64,000 bases of DNA from Actinoplanes sp. M2I2. Lineage in GTDB: Bacteria > Actinomycetota > Actinomycetes > Mycobacteriales > Micromonosporaceae. The DNA lies in NCBI RefSeq assembly GCF_023544445.1, contig NZ_JALPVJ010000007.1, forward strand, positions 186,001-250,000, written 5' to 3'. The notes beneath the pieces were generated by a model that was given only the letters and a program-made list of their open reading frames with translations, was not told the DNA's origin and did not search any database. Made by a program: the position numbers and the translations under genes. Positions 16,543-27,147 of this stretch are shown one piece after another (within the stretch, counting starts at the first letter, position 1; each line of letters opens with the position of its first letter).

Positions 16543-18972
16543 TTACGGGATCGTCAGCAACTCCGGCCGCAACGCCAGGATCCGCTCGACGTATTGGGCC
16601 GGATCGTGGGCGGCGGCGACCGTCAGCCGGGCCCGGCGGCTCTGCTCGGCGAAGAGCGCCGGGTCGGCCCGGTAGCGCGCGATCAGCGCGGCCGCCTCGC
16701 TGCGCGTGCAGTAGACGGCGGCATCGCCGTAGAAGGGCCGGTACCGCGGTGGCATCACCACCACACAACCCATCGCCGCGGCCTCCAGCGCCGGCCGCGA
16801 ATACCACTCGGCCGCCTCCCGGGGCGGGAAGTGCAGATAGAAATCGAGCTGATGCAGGAACGACCGGGATCCGAGATCGCCGGCCTGATAGGCCAGCCAG
16901 GTGGCCCCGATCCCGACGGCCCCGGCGCCGGCCGGCCGGTCGGGCAGACGGACGCGGACGTCGGCCTCGGGCAGCAGCCGGCACACGGCGAGGCTGTCGG
17001 CGGCGTCCGGCGGCCAGTTGGCGGCGTCGCACAGGTCGGTGCCGACGACGGCCGAGCCCACTGTGCGCTCGGCGACCCAGCCCCCGGTCGCGAGGGCGAC
17101 CGGCAGGTCCTCCGGTTCCACATCGGCCACCGTACGGAGGGAAGCCCGCACCCCGGCATCGCCGGGCACCCACGACGGGTCGACGCCGAAGAGCCGCCGC
17201 GCCGCCGCCGCACACGTCGCCGGCTCGTAGCGGTGGTCGCTCCCGTCGGCCCGCACGGGCGCACGGTCGGCCACCAGCAGAGCCCGGGCCGGCCGTACGG
17301 CGCCGGTCAGACCACCGGTGAACTGCAGCACCGCCACCTGCCGGACGATCAACAGGGCCGCCTCGACCGGGTCGTCCAGCTCCACCCGGTCGACCGTGCC
17401 CGCGTTGACCAGGTCCTGCACGGGCGCGGCGAACGGCATCCGCCGCATCTCCAGGGCCCGGTACGAGTCGAGCTGCAGCACGGCCACCCGCAGCCCGGCC
17501 GCGCTCAGCGCCCGCAGCTCGTCGAGCGCCGTTCGCTGGGTGCTTTCGAGGAAACGCCAGTCGGCCACCATCACCACGTCGTACGCCGGGTCCGCCGCCG
17601 TGCCGAGCAGGTGACCCGGCGCCGGAAAGGGCCGGTCGGCGCCGTCGGCGGGCCGGTACGCGCCGGCCTGCCGGGCGGCGATCAGCTGGTGGTGCCGCTG
17701 ATAGGCCGACATGTACGCGGTGCGGGCCGGGTGCATCCAGTTCGCCCGGATCTCGGTCCGCGACAGTGACCCGGCGGAGAGCCGGATCAGCGCGAGCGGC
17801 GGGGCGTCGAGGTGCCGCACCCGGCCGGCCCCGAACGCGGCCTGGATCCGTCCGATGTACTCGGAGTCGGCGGCCTTGCGCAGCCGGTCGAAGTAGCCGA
17901 CCGTGCGCAGCACCGTGCTCCGCCGCAGCAGCAGCGACGACGGGTTGAACCGGCCGTTGCGCATCCCCGGCCGGGTGCAGAGCAGCTCGTCGGTCACGGC
18001 CAGCCCGTCCGACGTCGTGGCGACCAGCCGCCGATCGTCCAGCAGCGGCCGCACCTGCAGCTCGACGCGGCGCGGGTGGGACCAGTCGTCGGAGTCCTGG
18101 AACGTCGCGAACTCGCCGCCCGCCGCGTCCAGGCCGGCGTTGCGGGCCGCGTACGTGCCCGAGTTGACCGGCATCCGGACCAGCTTGATCCGGTCGCCCA
18201 GCCCGGCCGCCTCGTGCAGCACCGGCTCGAACTCCGGCGGCGAGGCGTCGTCCACGATGATCACTTCGATGTTGGCCCAGCTCTGGGCGAGGATCGAGCA
18301 CACCGCGGTGATCAGCCCGCGGCCGGGACGGTACGCGGTCACGATCACCGAGACGCGGTGCGGGCCGTCGACGCGCTCGGCCGCGGCGGTCAGCCGGTCG
18401 AAGGGCGGGCCGTCCCCCGGCGCGATCCCGGGCCCGGGCATCAGCTGGTGGAACGCGGCCAGCCAGGGCGCCACGGGCCGGTCGGCCACGAACGGGTTGA
18501 GCAGGTCGGCCCGCAACCCGGCCCGGGTCGGCTCGGCGATCTTCAGGTAGCGGCGCAGCAGCTTGCGCACCCGGGCCGGGCTCTCGGCGGTCAGCGCCAG
18601 CTGCGCGTGCAGCGCCTGGTTGGCCGGCGACAGCGCCCGCGCGCCGCAGGCCCGGCGGGTGAGCTCGAACAGGGCGAGCGCGTCGTCCCGGTCGGTCGGC
18701 AGCAGCTCCTGCAGCCCGAGGCTGTGCGCGAGGGCGGCGACCAGGCCGGGGTCGATCCGGCGGCGCCGGCGGCGCAGCCAACGCCGGTCTCCCGCGCGGG
18801 CGGCCTCGAGCAGCTGGCCGAGGGTGCCGTGCTCGCCGAGAGCCGCGCGGGCCAGCAGCGTACGGGCGTCGAGCGAGCGGTGGCGACCGGCGGTGGCGGT
18901 GAGCGCGAGACGGAGCCGCGGGCCGGCCGCCGCGACATGATCATCGAGGAGACCGGATATCGGGGACGACAT
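16543..18972 (-). CDS. Bifunctional GT2 + GT-B glycosyltransferase
   Basis: This 809-residue protein has an N-terminal helical region (1-200), a GT2 domain (about 205-400: RVSVIVTAYRPGRGL, VIIVDDASPPEFEPVL, RNAGLDAAGGE, and FQDSDDW with the DxD metal motif at 293-296) and a GT-B/GT4-like module from YDVVMVADWRF (464) to the C-terminus, including FLHQLDFYLHFPP, ALEAAAMGCVVVMPPRY and FYGDAAVYC. The two catalytic modules suggest that one protein adds two successive sugars. It is the intact paralogue of the protein at 8138-10336. GGGAC precedes the ATG. It is likely co-transcribed with the methyltransferase-like gene behind it. Specificity is unknown. Confidence 0.85.
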   Translation of the reverse strand: MSSPISGLLDDHVAAAGPRLRLALTATAGRHRSLDARTLLARAALGEHGTLGQLLEAARAGDRRWLRRRRRRIDPGLVAALAHSLGLQELLPTDRDDALALFELTRRACGARALSPANQALHAQLALTAESPARVRKLLRRYLKIAEPTRAGLRADLLNPFVADRPVAPWLAAFHQLMPGPGIAPGDGPPFDRLTAAAERVDGPHRVSVIVTAYRPGRGLITAVCSILAQSWANIEVIIVDDASPPEFEPVLHEAAGLGDRIKLVRMPVNSGTYAARNAGLDAAGGEFATFQDSDDWSHPRRVELQVRPLLDDRRLVATTSDGLAVTDELLCTRPGMRNGRFNPSSLLLRRSTVLRTVGYFDRLRKAADSEYIGRIQAAFGAGRVRHLDAPPLALIRLSAGSLSRTEIRANWMHPARTAYMSAYQRHHQLIAARQAGAYRPADGADRPFPAPGHLLGTAADPAYDVVMVADWRFLESTQRTALDELRALSAAGLRVAVLQLDSYRALEMRRMPFAAPVQDLVNAGTVDRVELDDPVEAALLIVRQVAVLQFTGGLTGAVRPARALLVADRAPVRADGSDHRYEPATCAAAARRLFGVDPSWVPGDAGVRASLRTVADVEPEDLPVALATGGWVAERTVGSAVVGTDLCDAANWPPDAADSLAVCRLLPEADVRVRLPDRPAGAGAVGIGATWLAYQAGDLGSRSFLHQLDFYLHFPPREAAEWYSRPALEAAAMGCVVVMPPRYRPFYGDAAVYCTRSEAAALIARYRADPALFAEQSRRARLTVAAAHDPAQYVERILALRPELLTIP

Positions 18973-19015
18973 GTCCCGTCAAACGCCGCCGCGGGCCGGG
19001 CGGTGACGACGTTTC

Positions 19016-21283
19016 TCAGACCACCGCGAGCACGGCGGCGGTCACCCGATCGCGCTCGGCCGCGTCGGCCCACGACCCGACCAGGTAGAACGCGTCGACC
19101 ACATCGCCACCGAGGGTCGAGATGCGGGCCGCGCGCACCTCGGCGCCGGCCTCGTCGAGCGCGGTCGCCACCCGATAGAGCAGGCCCGGCGAGTCGGCCG
19201 CGCGCAGTTCGAGGACGGCCGCGTCGGTCGCCACGTCGCGTTGCCAGACGACGCGGGGGGAGGCGGTGCCGCCACGGGCGCTCATCGCCCGGGCCCGCAC
19301 CCGCTGGGTGACCGAGACGTCGCCGGCGGCCACCCGGCGCAGGTCGGCGGCCAGCGCCACCGGGTCGTACGGGGTGCCGTAGCGGGGCTGGGTGAAGAAC
19401 TCCACGATCCCCCGCCCGTCGACCGTGCTCGCGTTCGCCCCGATCACGTCGAGACGGTGCATGGCCAGACAGGCGGCGACCGCGCCGAGCAGCCCCCGGC
19501 GGTCGGCCGCGGCCACGGCAACCCGGTCCCCGTCCAGGTGGACGGCCGGCAGGTCGCCCTCGAGCAGTTCGGGGTCGGGGGCCGGCGGCTCGGGCAGCTC
19601 GCCGGTGTCCAGCGCGGTGTGCACCCGGCTGACCAGCTCGCGCATGAGCCGGCTCTTCCAGTCCGACCAGGCGGCCGGGCCGGTGGCCAGCGAGTCGGCG
19701 CGGGCCAGCGCGTGCAGCAGGTCGAGGGTGGTGCTGTCGCCGACCGCCTCGGCCACGTGCGAGATGGTCATCGGGTCGCTGAGGTCGCGGCGGGTGGCCA
19801 CGTCGGGCAGCAGCAGATGCAGGCGCACCATCTTCTCGACGGTGGCCACGTCGGCCGGCGGCAGCCCGATGCGGGTGGCGATGTCGGCCGCGATCGGGGC
19901 CCCGACGACGCTGTGGTCGCCGGGCAGGCCCTTGCCGACGTCGTGCAGGAAGGCTCCGATCAGGAGCAGGTCGGGCCGCTCGACCTCGCGGGTGTAGGCG
20001 GTGGCCTCGTACGCGGCCTGGACCAGGTGGCGGTCGAGGGTGAACCGGTGGATCGGGTGGTGCTGGGGCAGGCTGCGCATCCGCGCCCACTCGGGCAGCC
20101 AGGCGTCGATCAGCCCGTACCGGTCGCAGGTCTCCCAGGCCGGCAGCAGCCCGGGCCCGGAGCCGAGCAGCGAGACGAGCGCGGCGCGGGCCGAAGGCGG
20201 CCACGGGGTGGGCAGCGGCGGGCTGAACGAGGCCAGCCATTCGCTGGTGGCCCGGGCGATCGGCAGCTGCACGATGGCGGCCGCGGCGGCGACCCGCAAC
20301 GACAGGCTGGGGTCGGGCACCGGGCCGATCGCGGTGCGGGCCAGGACGAGTTCGCCGTCCTGCTCGACCACGTCGCGGGCGACCGGCCGGCGGACCGGCG
20401 CGCCGCTGGGCCCGCCCCGGCGGCGGCCGCTGCGCAGCCGGTCGGTGGCCCGCCAGGCGTCGTCGAGAGCGTGCGCCACCGTACGGGCATCGCCCGCGAC
20501 CCGGCGCAGGAGCACATCGCCGTCGTCGAGGTCGAGCAGTTCGGCCACCGCGGCCCGCTCCTGGGCCACGAGCCGGTCGATCCGGCGGCCGACGGCCAGG
20601 TGCAGGGCGTCGCGGGTGTCGAGCAGCCGCAGGTTGGCCGCCCGCACCGCCGGGCGCATCGTGTCGGCGACCCCGGCGCGGCCGATCGCCCGCAGCAGCG
20701 TCACGTCGCGCAGCCCGCCGGCCGCCTCCTTGAGATCGCCCTCGAGCAGGAACGCGAGTTCGCCGTTGCTCGCCCAGCGGGCCGAGGTCACCTCGCGAAG
20801 CTGGGGCAGCAGCCGCACGGCGGTGCGCCGCCATTGGTCACCGGCCGCGGCGACCAAGTCGCCGGTCAGGGTCGCGTCACCGGCCACGTGGCGGGCGTCG
20901 AGCAGACCCAGGGAGACCTTGACGTCGTCGTGCGCGACCGACAGCGCCTCCGGCAACGTCCGCACGGAGTGGTCGAGGCCGAGCCGGGCGTCCCAGATCG
21001 GATACCAGAGCGAGGCGGCTATCCGGTCGATGCCGGCCGCGCCGTTGTGCAGGAGCACGAGGTCGAGGTCGCTGTACGGCGCGCACTCGCGCCGGCCCAG
21101 GCCACCCACGGCCACCAGGCTGACCCCGGGCACGTGGCCGGGGAACATCTCGCGCAGCCAGACGTCGAGGGCCGCGGCCCGTTCTTCCCGGGCGGCGGCG
21201 CCGATGTGTTCGCGGAGCTTGTCCAGCGAACCGCCGACCGGCACCTGGGGCGGGGCCGGCGGTTCGCTGGGCAGGCGTGTCAT
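19016..21283 (-). CDS. glnD: [Protein-PII] nucleotidyltransferase GlnD
   Basis: GlnD senses glutamine and covalently modifies the PII protein (uridylylation in enterobacteria, adenylylation reported in several actinobacteria) and reverses it. The 755-residue protein shows the nucleotidyltransferase motif GGLGRRECAPYSDLDLVLL near residue 60, a central HD hydrolase domain (FLHDVGKGLPGDHSVVG) and two C-terminal ACT domains (VAAADRRGLLGAVAACL and LRAADSPGLLYRVATAL). The ATG at 21283 (MTRLPSEPP) is chosen because the frame before it overlaps glnB. It lies 16 bases behind glnB, completing an amtB-glnB-glnD operon. Confidence 0.97.
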   Translation of the reverse strand: MTRLPSEPPAPPQVPVGGSLDKLREHIGAAAREERAAALDVWLREMFPGHVPGVSLVAVGGLGRRECAPYSDLDLVLLHNGAAGIDRIAASLWYPIWDARLGLDHSVRTLPEALSVAHDDVKVSLGLLDARHVAGDATLTGDLVAAAGDQWRRTAVRLLPQLREVTSARWASNGELAFLLEGDLKEAAGGLRDVTLLRAIGRAGVADTMRPAVRAANLRLLDTRDALHLAVGRRIDRLVAQERAAVAELLDLDDGDVLLRRVAGDARTVAHALDDAWRATDRLRSGRRRGGPSGAPVRRPVARDVVEQDGELVLARTAIGPVPDPSLSLRVAAAAAIVQLPIARATSEWLASFSPPLPTPWPPSARAALVSLLGSGPGLLPAWETCDRYGLIDAWLPEWARMRSLPQHHPIHRFTLDRHLVQAAYEATAYTREVERPDLLLIGAFLHDVGKGLPGDHSVVGAPIAADIATRIGLPPADVATVEKMVRLHLLLPDVATRRDLSDPMTISHVAEAVGDSTTLDLLHALARADSLATGPAAWSDWKSRLMRELVSRVHTALDTGELPEPPAPDPELLEGDLPAVHLDGDRVAVAAADRRGLLGAVAACLAMHRLDVIGANASTVDGRGIVEFFTQPRYGTPYDPVALAADLRRVAAGDVSVTQRVRARAMSARGGTASPRVVWQRDVATDAAVLELRAADSPGLLYRVATALDEAGAEVRAARISTLGGDVVDAFYLVGSWADAAERDRVTAAVLAVV

Positions 21284-21299
21284 GTGATCGGCGTCAAAC

Positions 21300-23059
<1,760 letters not shown>

Positions 23060-23175
23060 GCTGCCTCCTCTCGGAATGAAGGTGTCCTCCAACCCGACCC
23101 ACAGCAGCGTTGCCAGTCGGCCGGTTTCGTGACGAGAGACTTCCGGTCCGAGGTTTCACGCACGGTCTACGCTCG

Positions 23176-23201
23176 ATTTCCGGCGGGTGACGGACTGTTT
23201 C
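23176..23201 (-). promoter_or_regulatory. Possible GlnR-type site upstream of amtB
   Basis: On the minus strand GAAAC is followed five bases later by GTCAC, six bases and GAAAT. The GTCAC-N6-GAAAT half agrees with the actinobacterial GlnR pattern (gTnAC-n6-GaAAc). It lies about 120-140 bases before the amtB start, a usual place for nitrogen control. The first GAAAC is one base out of phase, so only one half-site pair is convincing. Confidence 0.35.
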
Positions 23202-23307
23202 CTACGTGTGAAGAAACTCTCACAGCCCGTACGCCGAATGGGCGCGAACCAGGGCAATCACCGCAGAAATCGAGTCAGCCCGGCGCAGCCGGAATGTCAA
23301 CGCCCGA

Positions 23308-24099
23308 TCACCGAAGGGCGTATTCGAGGGTGTGGCGCTCGTAATCGAGCAGTCGCAGATCACGCATCGGACGGCGCAGGTGGCCCTTGTGCACGATGCG
23401 GACGAAGGCCGGGTCGCCGGCCGCCGCCATCCGCCGGATGCCCTCGACGTGGTCGACGATCCGCTTGCGGATGGTGCGCACGAGGCGATGCCGGTCGCGC
23501 GGGATCAGGCCGTAGGCGTCGGCGAACAACCGCAGGCGGCGCGGGCGGTTCGGCCGTTTCCACCCCAGCGTGTACGAGTCGCGGTCGCTGAACAGGGGGA
23601 CCCACGTCCAGGCCGCGTAGGCCACGTCGTAGATGCGGGCGCCGGGCGAGGCCAGGTCGAAGTCGATCAGCGACAGCGTGCCGTCGGGCCGCCAGACCAC
23701 GTTGTGCGGCGCGGCGTCGTGGTGGCAGATCACCTCGGTGTCGGGCGGCGGCGGGCCGAACGAGCGCCACACCGCGCCGGGCGGCGGCACGAACCCGTAC
23801 TGCGCGTCGTGGAACATCCGCAGCATCGTGGCCACGGTGACCAGCGCCTCCTCGGTCACCCAGTGCGGGGCCAGGGGGTACTCGCCGCACTCGCCGTCGA
23901 GGTAGGACAGCACCTCGCGGCCCTTGTCGTCCATGCCCAGCGCGCGCGGGGAACCGGTGAAACCCACCCGCTCGAGATGGTTGAGGAGGCTGTGCACGGC
24001 CGGCGTCCACGGGCCGGAGTTGCGCCGCACGGTGTCGCCGACCTTCGAGACGGTGCTGACGTTGCCGCCGTGCAGCGGGATTTCCCGCTCCTGCGTCAC
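23308..24099 (-). CDS. Aminoglycoside phosphotransferase-like (APH) family kinase
   Basis: This 263-residue protein kinase-like small-molecule phosphotransferase contains the catalytic loop ICHHDAAPHNVVW (His-x-Asp...Asn) and the metal-binding LSLIDFDLASPG. The C-terminal half is Arg-rich. Members of this family phosphorylate antibiotics, choline or other hydroxyl compounds; without a match the substrate cannot be stated, and a resistance role should not be assumed. The GTG at 24099 is preferred, with GGGGGAG seven bases before it; a GTG six bases earlier overlaps that sequence. It stands alone between ftsY and the amtB promoter region. Confidence 0.85.
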   Translation of the reverse strand: MTQEREIPLHGGNVSTVSKVGDTVRRNSGPWTPAVHSLLNHLERVGFTGSPRALGMDDKGREVLSYLDGECGEYPLAPHWVTEEALVTVATMLRMFHDAQYGFVPPPGAVWRSFGPPPPDTEVICHHDAAPHNVVWRPDGTLSLIDFDLASPGARIYDVAYAAWTWVPLFSDRDSYTLGWKRPNRPRRLRLFADAYGLIPRDRHRLVRTIRKRIVDHVEGIRRMAAAGDPAFVRIVHKGHLRRPMRDLRLLDYERHTLEYALR

Positions 24100-24138
24100 C
24101 AGCACCCTCCCCCGCTCGAAGCGTCCGTGCGACCGAGA

Positions 24139-25326
24139 CTACGCGGCGCTGCCAAGCAACGCCTCGACGAACGCGGCCGGCTCGAACGGCGCCAGGTCGT
24201 CCGGGCCCTCGCCCAGCCCCACCAGCTTGACGGGAATACCGAGCTTGCGCTGCACGGCGATGACGATTCCCCCTTTGGCGGTGCCGTCCAGCTTGGTGAG
24301 CACCACGCCGGTCACGTCCACCACCTCGGTGAACACGCGGGCCTGCTCGAGACCGTTCTGCCCGGTGGTCGCGTCGAGGATGAGCAGCGTCTCGTCGACC
24401 GGCCCGTGCTTCTCGACCACCCGCTTGACCTTGCCCAGCTCGTCCATCAGGCCGACCTTGTTCTGCAGGCGGCCCGCCGTGTCGATGATCACGGTGTCCA
24501 CGCCGGTGTCGATGCCCCGCTTGACCGCGTCGAACGCGACGCTGGCCGGGTCGCCGCCCTCCGGGCCGCGGACGGTCTCGGCGCCGACCCGCTCCCCCCA
24601 GGTGGCGATCTGGTCGGCCGCGGCCGCGCGGAACGTGTCGGCCGCGCCGAACAGCACCGAGCGCCCGTCCGCGATCAGCACCCGGCCGATCTTTCCGCAG
24701 GTGGTGGTCTTGCCGGCGCCGTTCACGCCGACGACCAGCATCACCGCGGGCCGGCCGTCGTGCGGCGTGGTCTTCAGGGTGCGGTCCATGCCGGGCTCGA
24801 GTGCCCCGACGAGCTCCTCGGTGAGCTGCTCGCGCACCTCGGTGACGGTGCGCGAGCCGAGCACACGGACCCGCTCGCGCAGCCGCTCGACGATCACCTG
24901 GGTGGCCTCGACGCCGACGTCGGCGCCGATCAGGCTGTCCTCGATCTCCTCCCAGGCGTCCTCGTCGAGGTGATCGCGGGAGAGCACGCTGAGCAGGCCC
25001 TTGCCGAACACACTCTGCGAGCGCGACAGGCGGGCGCGCAGGCGCACCATCCGCCCGGCCGTGGGCTCGGGCCGATCGAGCGTCGGCGTGGGTGTGGGCG
25101 GCTCGTCGAGGATGAGCGGCGGCAGCCCCTCGTCGGCCTCGGCCGGCACGACCAGGGGTGGCGTCTCGACCCCCGGCTCGGCCGCGGACGGCCGCTCCAG
25201 GGTCGTCGTGTCGCCGCCGGTCGACGACGGCGGCAGGTCACGGCGGCGCATGCGCGGCACCACCAGGCCGACGGCGCCGGCCAGCAGGACGACGAGCAGG
25301 ATGACTGCGGCGACCACGTATTCCAT
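24139..25326 (-). CDS. ftsY: Signal recognition particle receptor FtsY
   Basis: FtsY is the membrane-docking GTPase for SRP-ribosome complexes delivering membrane proteins. The 395-residue protein starts with a single transmembrane anchor (MEYVVAAVILLVVLLAGAVG), as usual in actinobacteria, then a Pro/Glu-rich linker and the NG domain: GVNGAGKTTTCGKIG (P-loop), DTFRAAAADQ, DTAGRLQNK (G3), TKLDGTAKGG (G4) and GLGEGPDDLAPF near the end. The ATG at 25326 is chosen because translation from there begins the anchor helix directly. The gene lies near smc as in Streptomyces. Confidence 0.97.
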   Translation of the reverse strand: MEYVVAAVILLVVLLAGAVGLVVPRMRRRDLPPSSTGGDTTTLERPSAAEPGVETPPLVVPAEADEGLPPLILDEPPTPTPTLDRPEPTAGRMVRLRARLSRSQSVFGKGLLSVLSRDHLDEDAWEEIEDSLIGADVGVEATQVIVERLRERVRVLGSRTVTEVREQLTEELVGALEPGMDRTLKTTPHDGRPAVMLVVGVNGAGKTTTCGKIGRVLIADGRSVLFGAADTFRAAAADQIATWGERVGAETVRGPEGGDPASVAFDAVKRGIDTGVDTVIIDTAGRLQNKVGLMDELGKVKRVVEKHGPVDETLLILDATTGQNGLEQARVFTEVVDVTGVVLTKLDGTAKGGIVIAVQRKLGIPVKLVGLGEGPDDLAPFEPAAFVEALLGSAA

Positions 25327-25443
25327 AGCCGAAATCCTGACAGATGGCCTGCCCGTCCGTGGCGTCGGCCGTGGAGTGGCGACCCACGGCACATCTGACG
25401 GAGGATGGGCACCCCCGAGAAACCCAAGCGTGGAGGCTCTCCC

Positions 25444-25473
25444 ATGCGCCACACCCCGGCGTACCCCCGGTGA
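25444..25473 (+). other. Short upstream ORF coupled to the phosphatase gene
   Basis: GGAGG seven bases before an ATG opens a nine-codon frame, MRHTPAYPR, whose TGA overlaps the GTG start of the phosphatase (GTGA). The phosphatase start itself has no ribosome-binding site, so re-initiation from this leader is a plausible way to translate it. Confidence 0.35.
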
Positions 25474-27140
25474 CCGCTCAGCTGCTCGTCGGCCCGCTCC
25501 TGCGACGGGTGGACGGCGATCGCGCCACGATCTGGGTCGAGGTGTCCGAGCCGGCCCGGGTCCACGTCGAGGCCGAGGGCGGTGGCGCGGGCTCGGCGCC
25601 CACCTTCACGGCGTACGGGCACCACTACGCCCTCGTCGTGGTCGACGGGCTGCGGCTGGGCGCCTCGAGCACCTACCAGGTGCTGCTCGACGACCGGCAG
25701 GTCTGGCCGAGCACCGAGTCGCCCTACCCGCCGCCGGCCATCCACACCCGCCCGGCCGACGACGGCGACACCCCGGTGCGCATGATCTTCGGATCGTGCC
25801 GCGAGGCCACGCCCAGCGCCACCGCGCGCAAGCTGCCGCCGGACGCCCTCGACGCGTACGCCCGGCGCCTGATGGCCGACCCGCAGAACCCGGAGCTGCG
25901 GCCCGACCTGATCGTGCTGCTGGGTGACCAGGTCTACGCCGACAAGACGTCGGCCAAGGTGCGCCGCTTCCTGCGCCGCCGCCGCGCCGCGGGCCACGAC
26001 GGCCCGGCCGACCAGGTGGTGACGTTCGACGAGTACACCAAGCTCTACCTGGAATCGTGGCGCGACCCCGAGGTGCGCTGGCTGTTCGCCACCGTGCCGA
26101 CCGTCATGATCTTCGACGACCACGAGCTGATCGACGACTGGAACACGTCCGCGTCGTGGCGGGCCGAGATGGCCGAGCAGAGCTGGTGGGAGGAGCGGAT
26201 CACCGGCGGCCTGGCCTCGTACTGGGTCTATCAGCACCTGGGCAACATGGGCCCGGACGAGCTGGCCGCCGACCCGCTGTTCCAGAAGGTCGTCACGGTC
26301 GGCGACGCCACCGATCTGCTGCACGAGTTCGGCCGCACCGTCGACCGGGCCGAGCAGCTCTACCAGTGGAGCTACTCCCTGGACATCGGCCGCACCCGCC
26401 TGGTCATGCTCGACAACCGGTGCAGCCGGGTGCTCACCCCCGACAACCGCCAGATGCTGCCGCCGGCCGAGTGGGGCTGGTTCGTCGACCAGGCTCACGG
26501 CGAGTACGACCACCTGGTCGTCGGCTCGTCCCTGCCGTGGCTGATGCCGCCGGCCATCCACTACCTCGAGGCCTGGAACGAGAGAACGGCCGCGTCCCGC
26601 CGCCCGTGGGTGGCCAACGCGGCCGAGAAGCTGCGGCGCGCGGTCGACCTGGAACATTGGGCCGCCTTCGGTCGCTCGTTCACCGCGCTCGGTGAGCTGT
26701 TCCGGCGCCTGGGCGAGGGCACCACCGGCGCTCCCGGTCACCGGGTGGGCGCCGGCGGGGCGTACGCGGCTCCCGCCTCGATCAGCGTCCTCTCCGGCGA
26801 CGTCCACCACTCGTACGTGGCCCAGGCCCTGTTCGGCACCCGGATGGCCACCCCGGTGATGCAGCTGACCTGCTCCCCGGTCCACAACCAGGTGCCCGCC
26901 TTCATGCGGCCGCTGATGCGCTTCAGCTGGTCCCGGGCCGCGGCCCACGGCGTACGGGGTCTGGCCCGCACGGCCGGCGTCCGGCGCCCCGCCTGGACGT
27001 GGAAGCGCCTGGCCGGCCCGTACTTCGGCAACGCCATCAGCACCTTGCGCCTCGACGGCCCGAAGGCCACCGTCCGCGTCGACGGCACCGACAAGGACGG
27101 CAACCTCTTCGCCGTGGCCGAGGTGACCTACCCCGACTGA
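25470..27140 (+). CDS. PhoD-like alkaline phosphatase / phosphodiesterase
   Basis: This metallophosphoesterase of the PhoD type has 556 residues. It has an N-terminal fibronectin-like part (LLVGPLLRRVDGDRATIWVEV) and the metal site residues in RMIFGSCREATP, DLIVLLGDQVYAD, MIFDDHELIDDWN and VLSGDVHHSYVA. No signal peptide or Tat motif is seen, so it appears cytoplasmic, unlike classical secreted PhoD; many actinobacterial homologues are like this. The GTG at 25470 fits the family N-terminus. The frame is open further upstream to 25344, but that part is not domain-like. It is divergent from ftsY and convergent with the lectin-like gene. Confidence 0.88.
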   Translation: MTAQLLVGPLLRRVDGDRATIWVEVSEPARVHVEAEGGGAGSAPTFTAYGHHYALVVVDGLRLGASSTYQVLLDDRQVWPSTESPYPPPAIHTRPADDGDTPVRMIFGSCREATPSATARKLPPDALDAYARRLMADPQNPELRPDLIVLLGDQVYADKTSAKVRRFLRRRRAAGHDGPADQVVTFDEYTKLYLESWRDPEVRWLFATVPTVMIFDDHELIDDWNTSASWRAEMAEQSWWEERITGGLASYWVYQHLGNMGPDELAADPLFQKVVTVGDATDLLHEFGRTVDRAEQLYQWSYSLDIGRTRLVMLDNRCSRVLTPDNRQMLPPAEWGWFVDQAHGEYDHLVVGSSLPWLMPPAIHYLEAWNERTAASRRPWVANAAEKLRRAVDLEHWAAFGRSFTALGELFRRLGEGTTGAPGHRVGAGGAYAAPASISVLSGDVHHSYVAQALFGTRMATPVMQLTCSPVHNQVPAFMRPLMRFSWSRAAAHGVRGLARTAGVRRPAWTWKRLAGPYFGNAISTLRLDGPKATVRVDGTDKDGNLFAVAEVTYPD

Positions 27141-27147
27141 CACGAGG

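Noticed and set aside
15164..17321. Long plus-strand frames opposite the methyltransferase-like and GT2/GT-B genes
   Set aside because: Low-complexity Arg/Pro/Gly translations with no motifs, antisense to two well-supported genes; only the first ~300 bases belong to the transposase relic.
23308..24099. Aminoglycoside resistance gene
   Set aside because: Only the general APH fold can be seen. There is no resistance cassette or mobile context, and many such proteins have other substrates.
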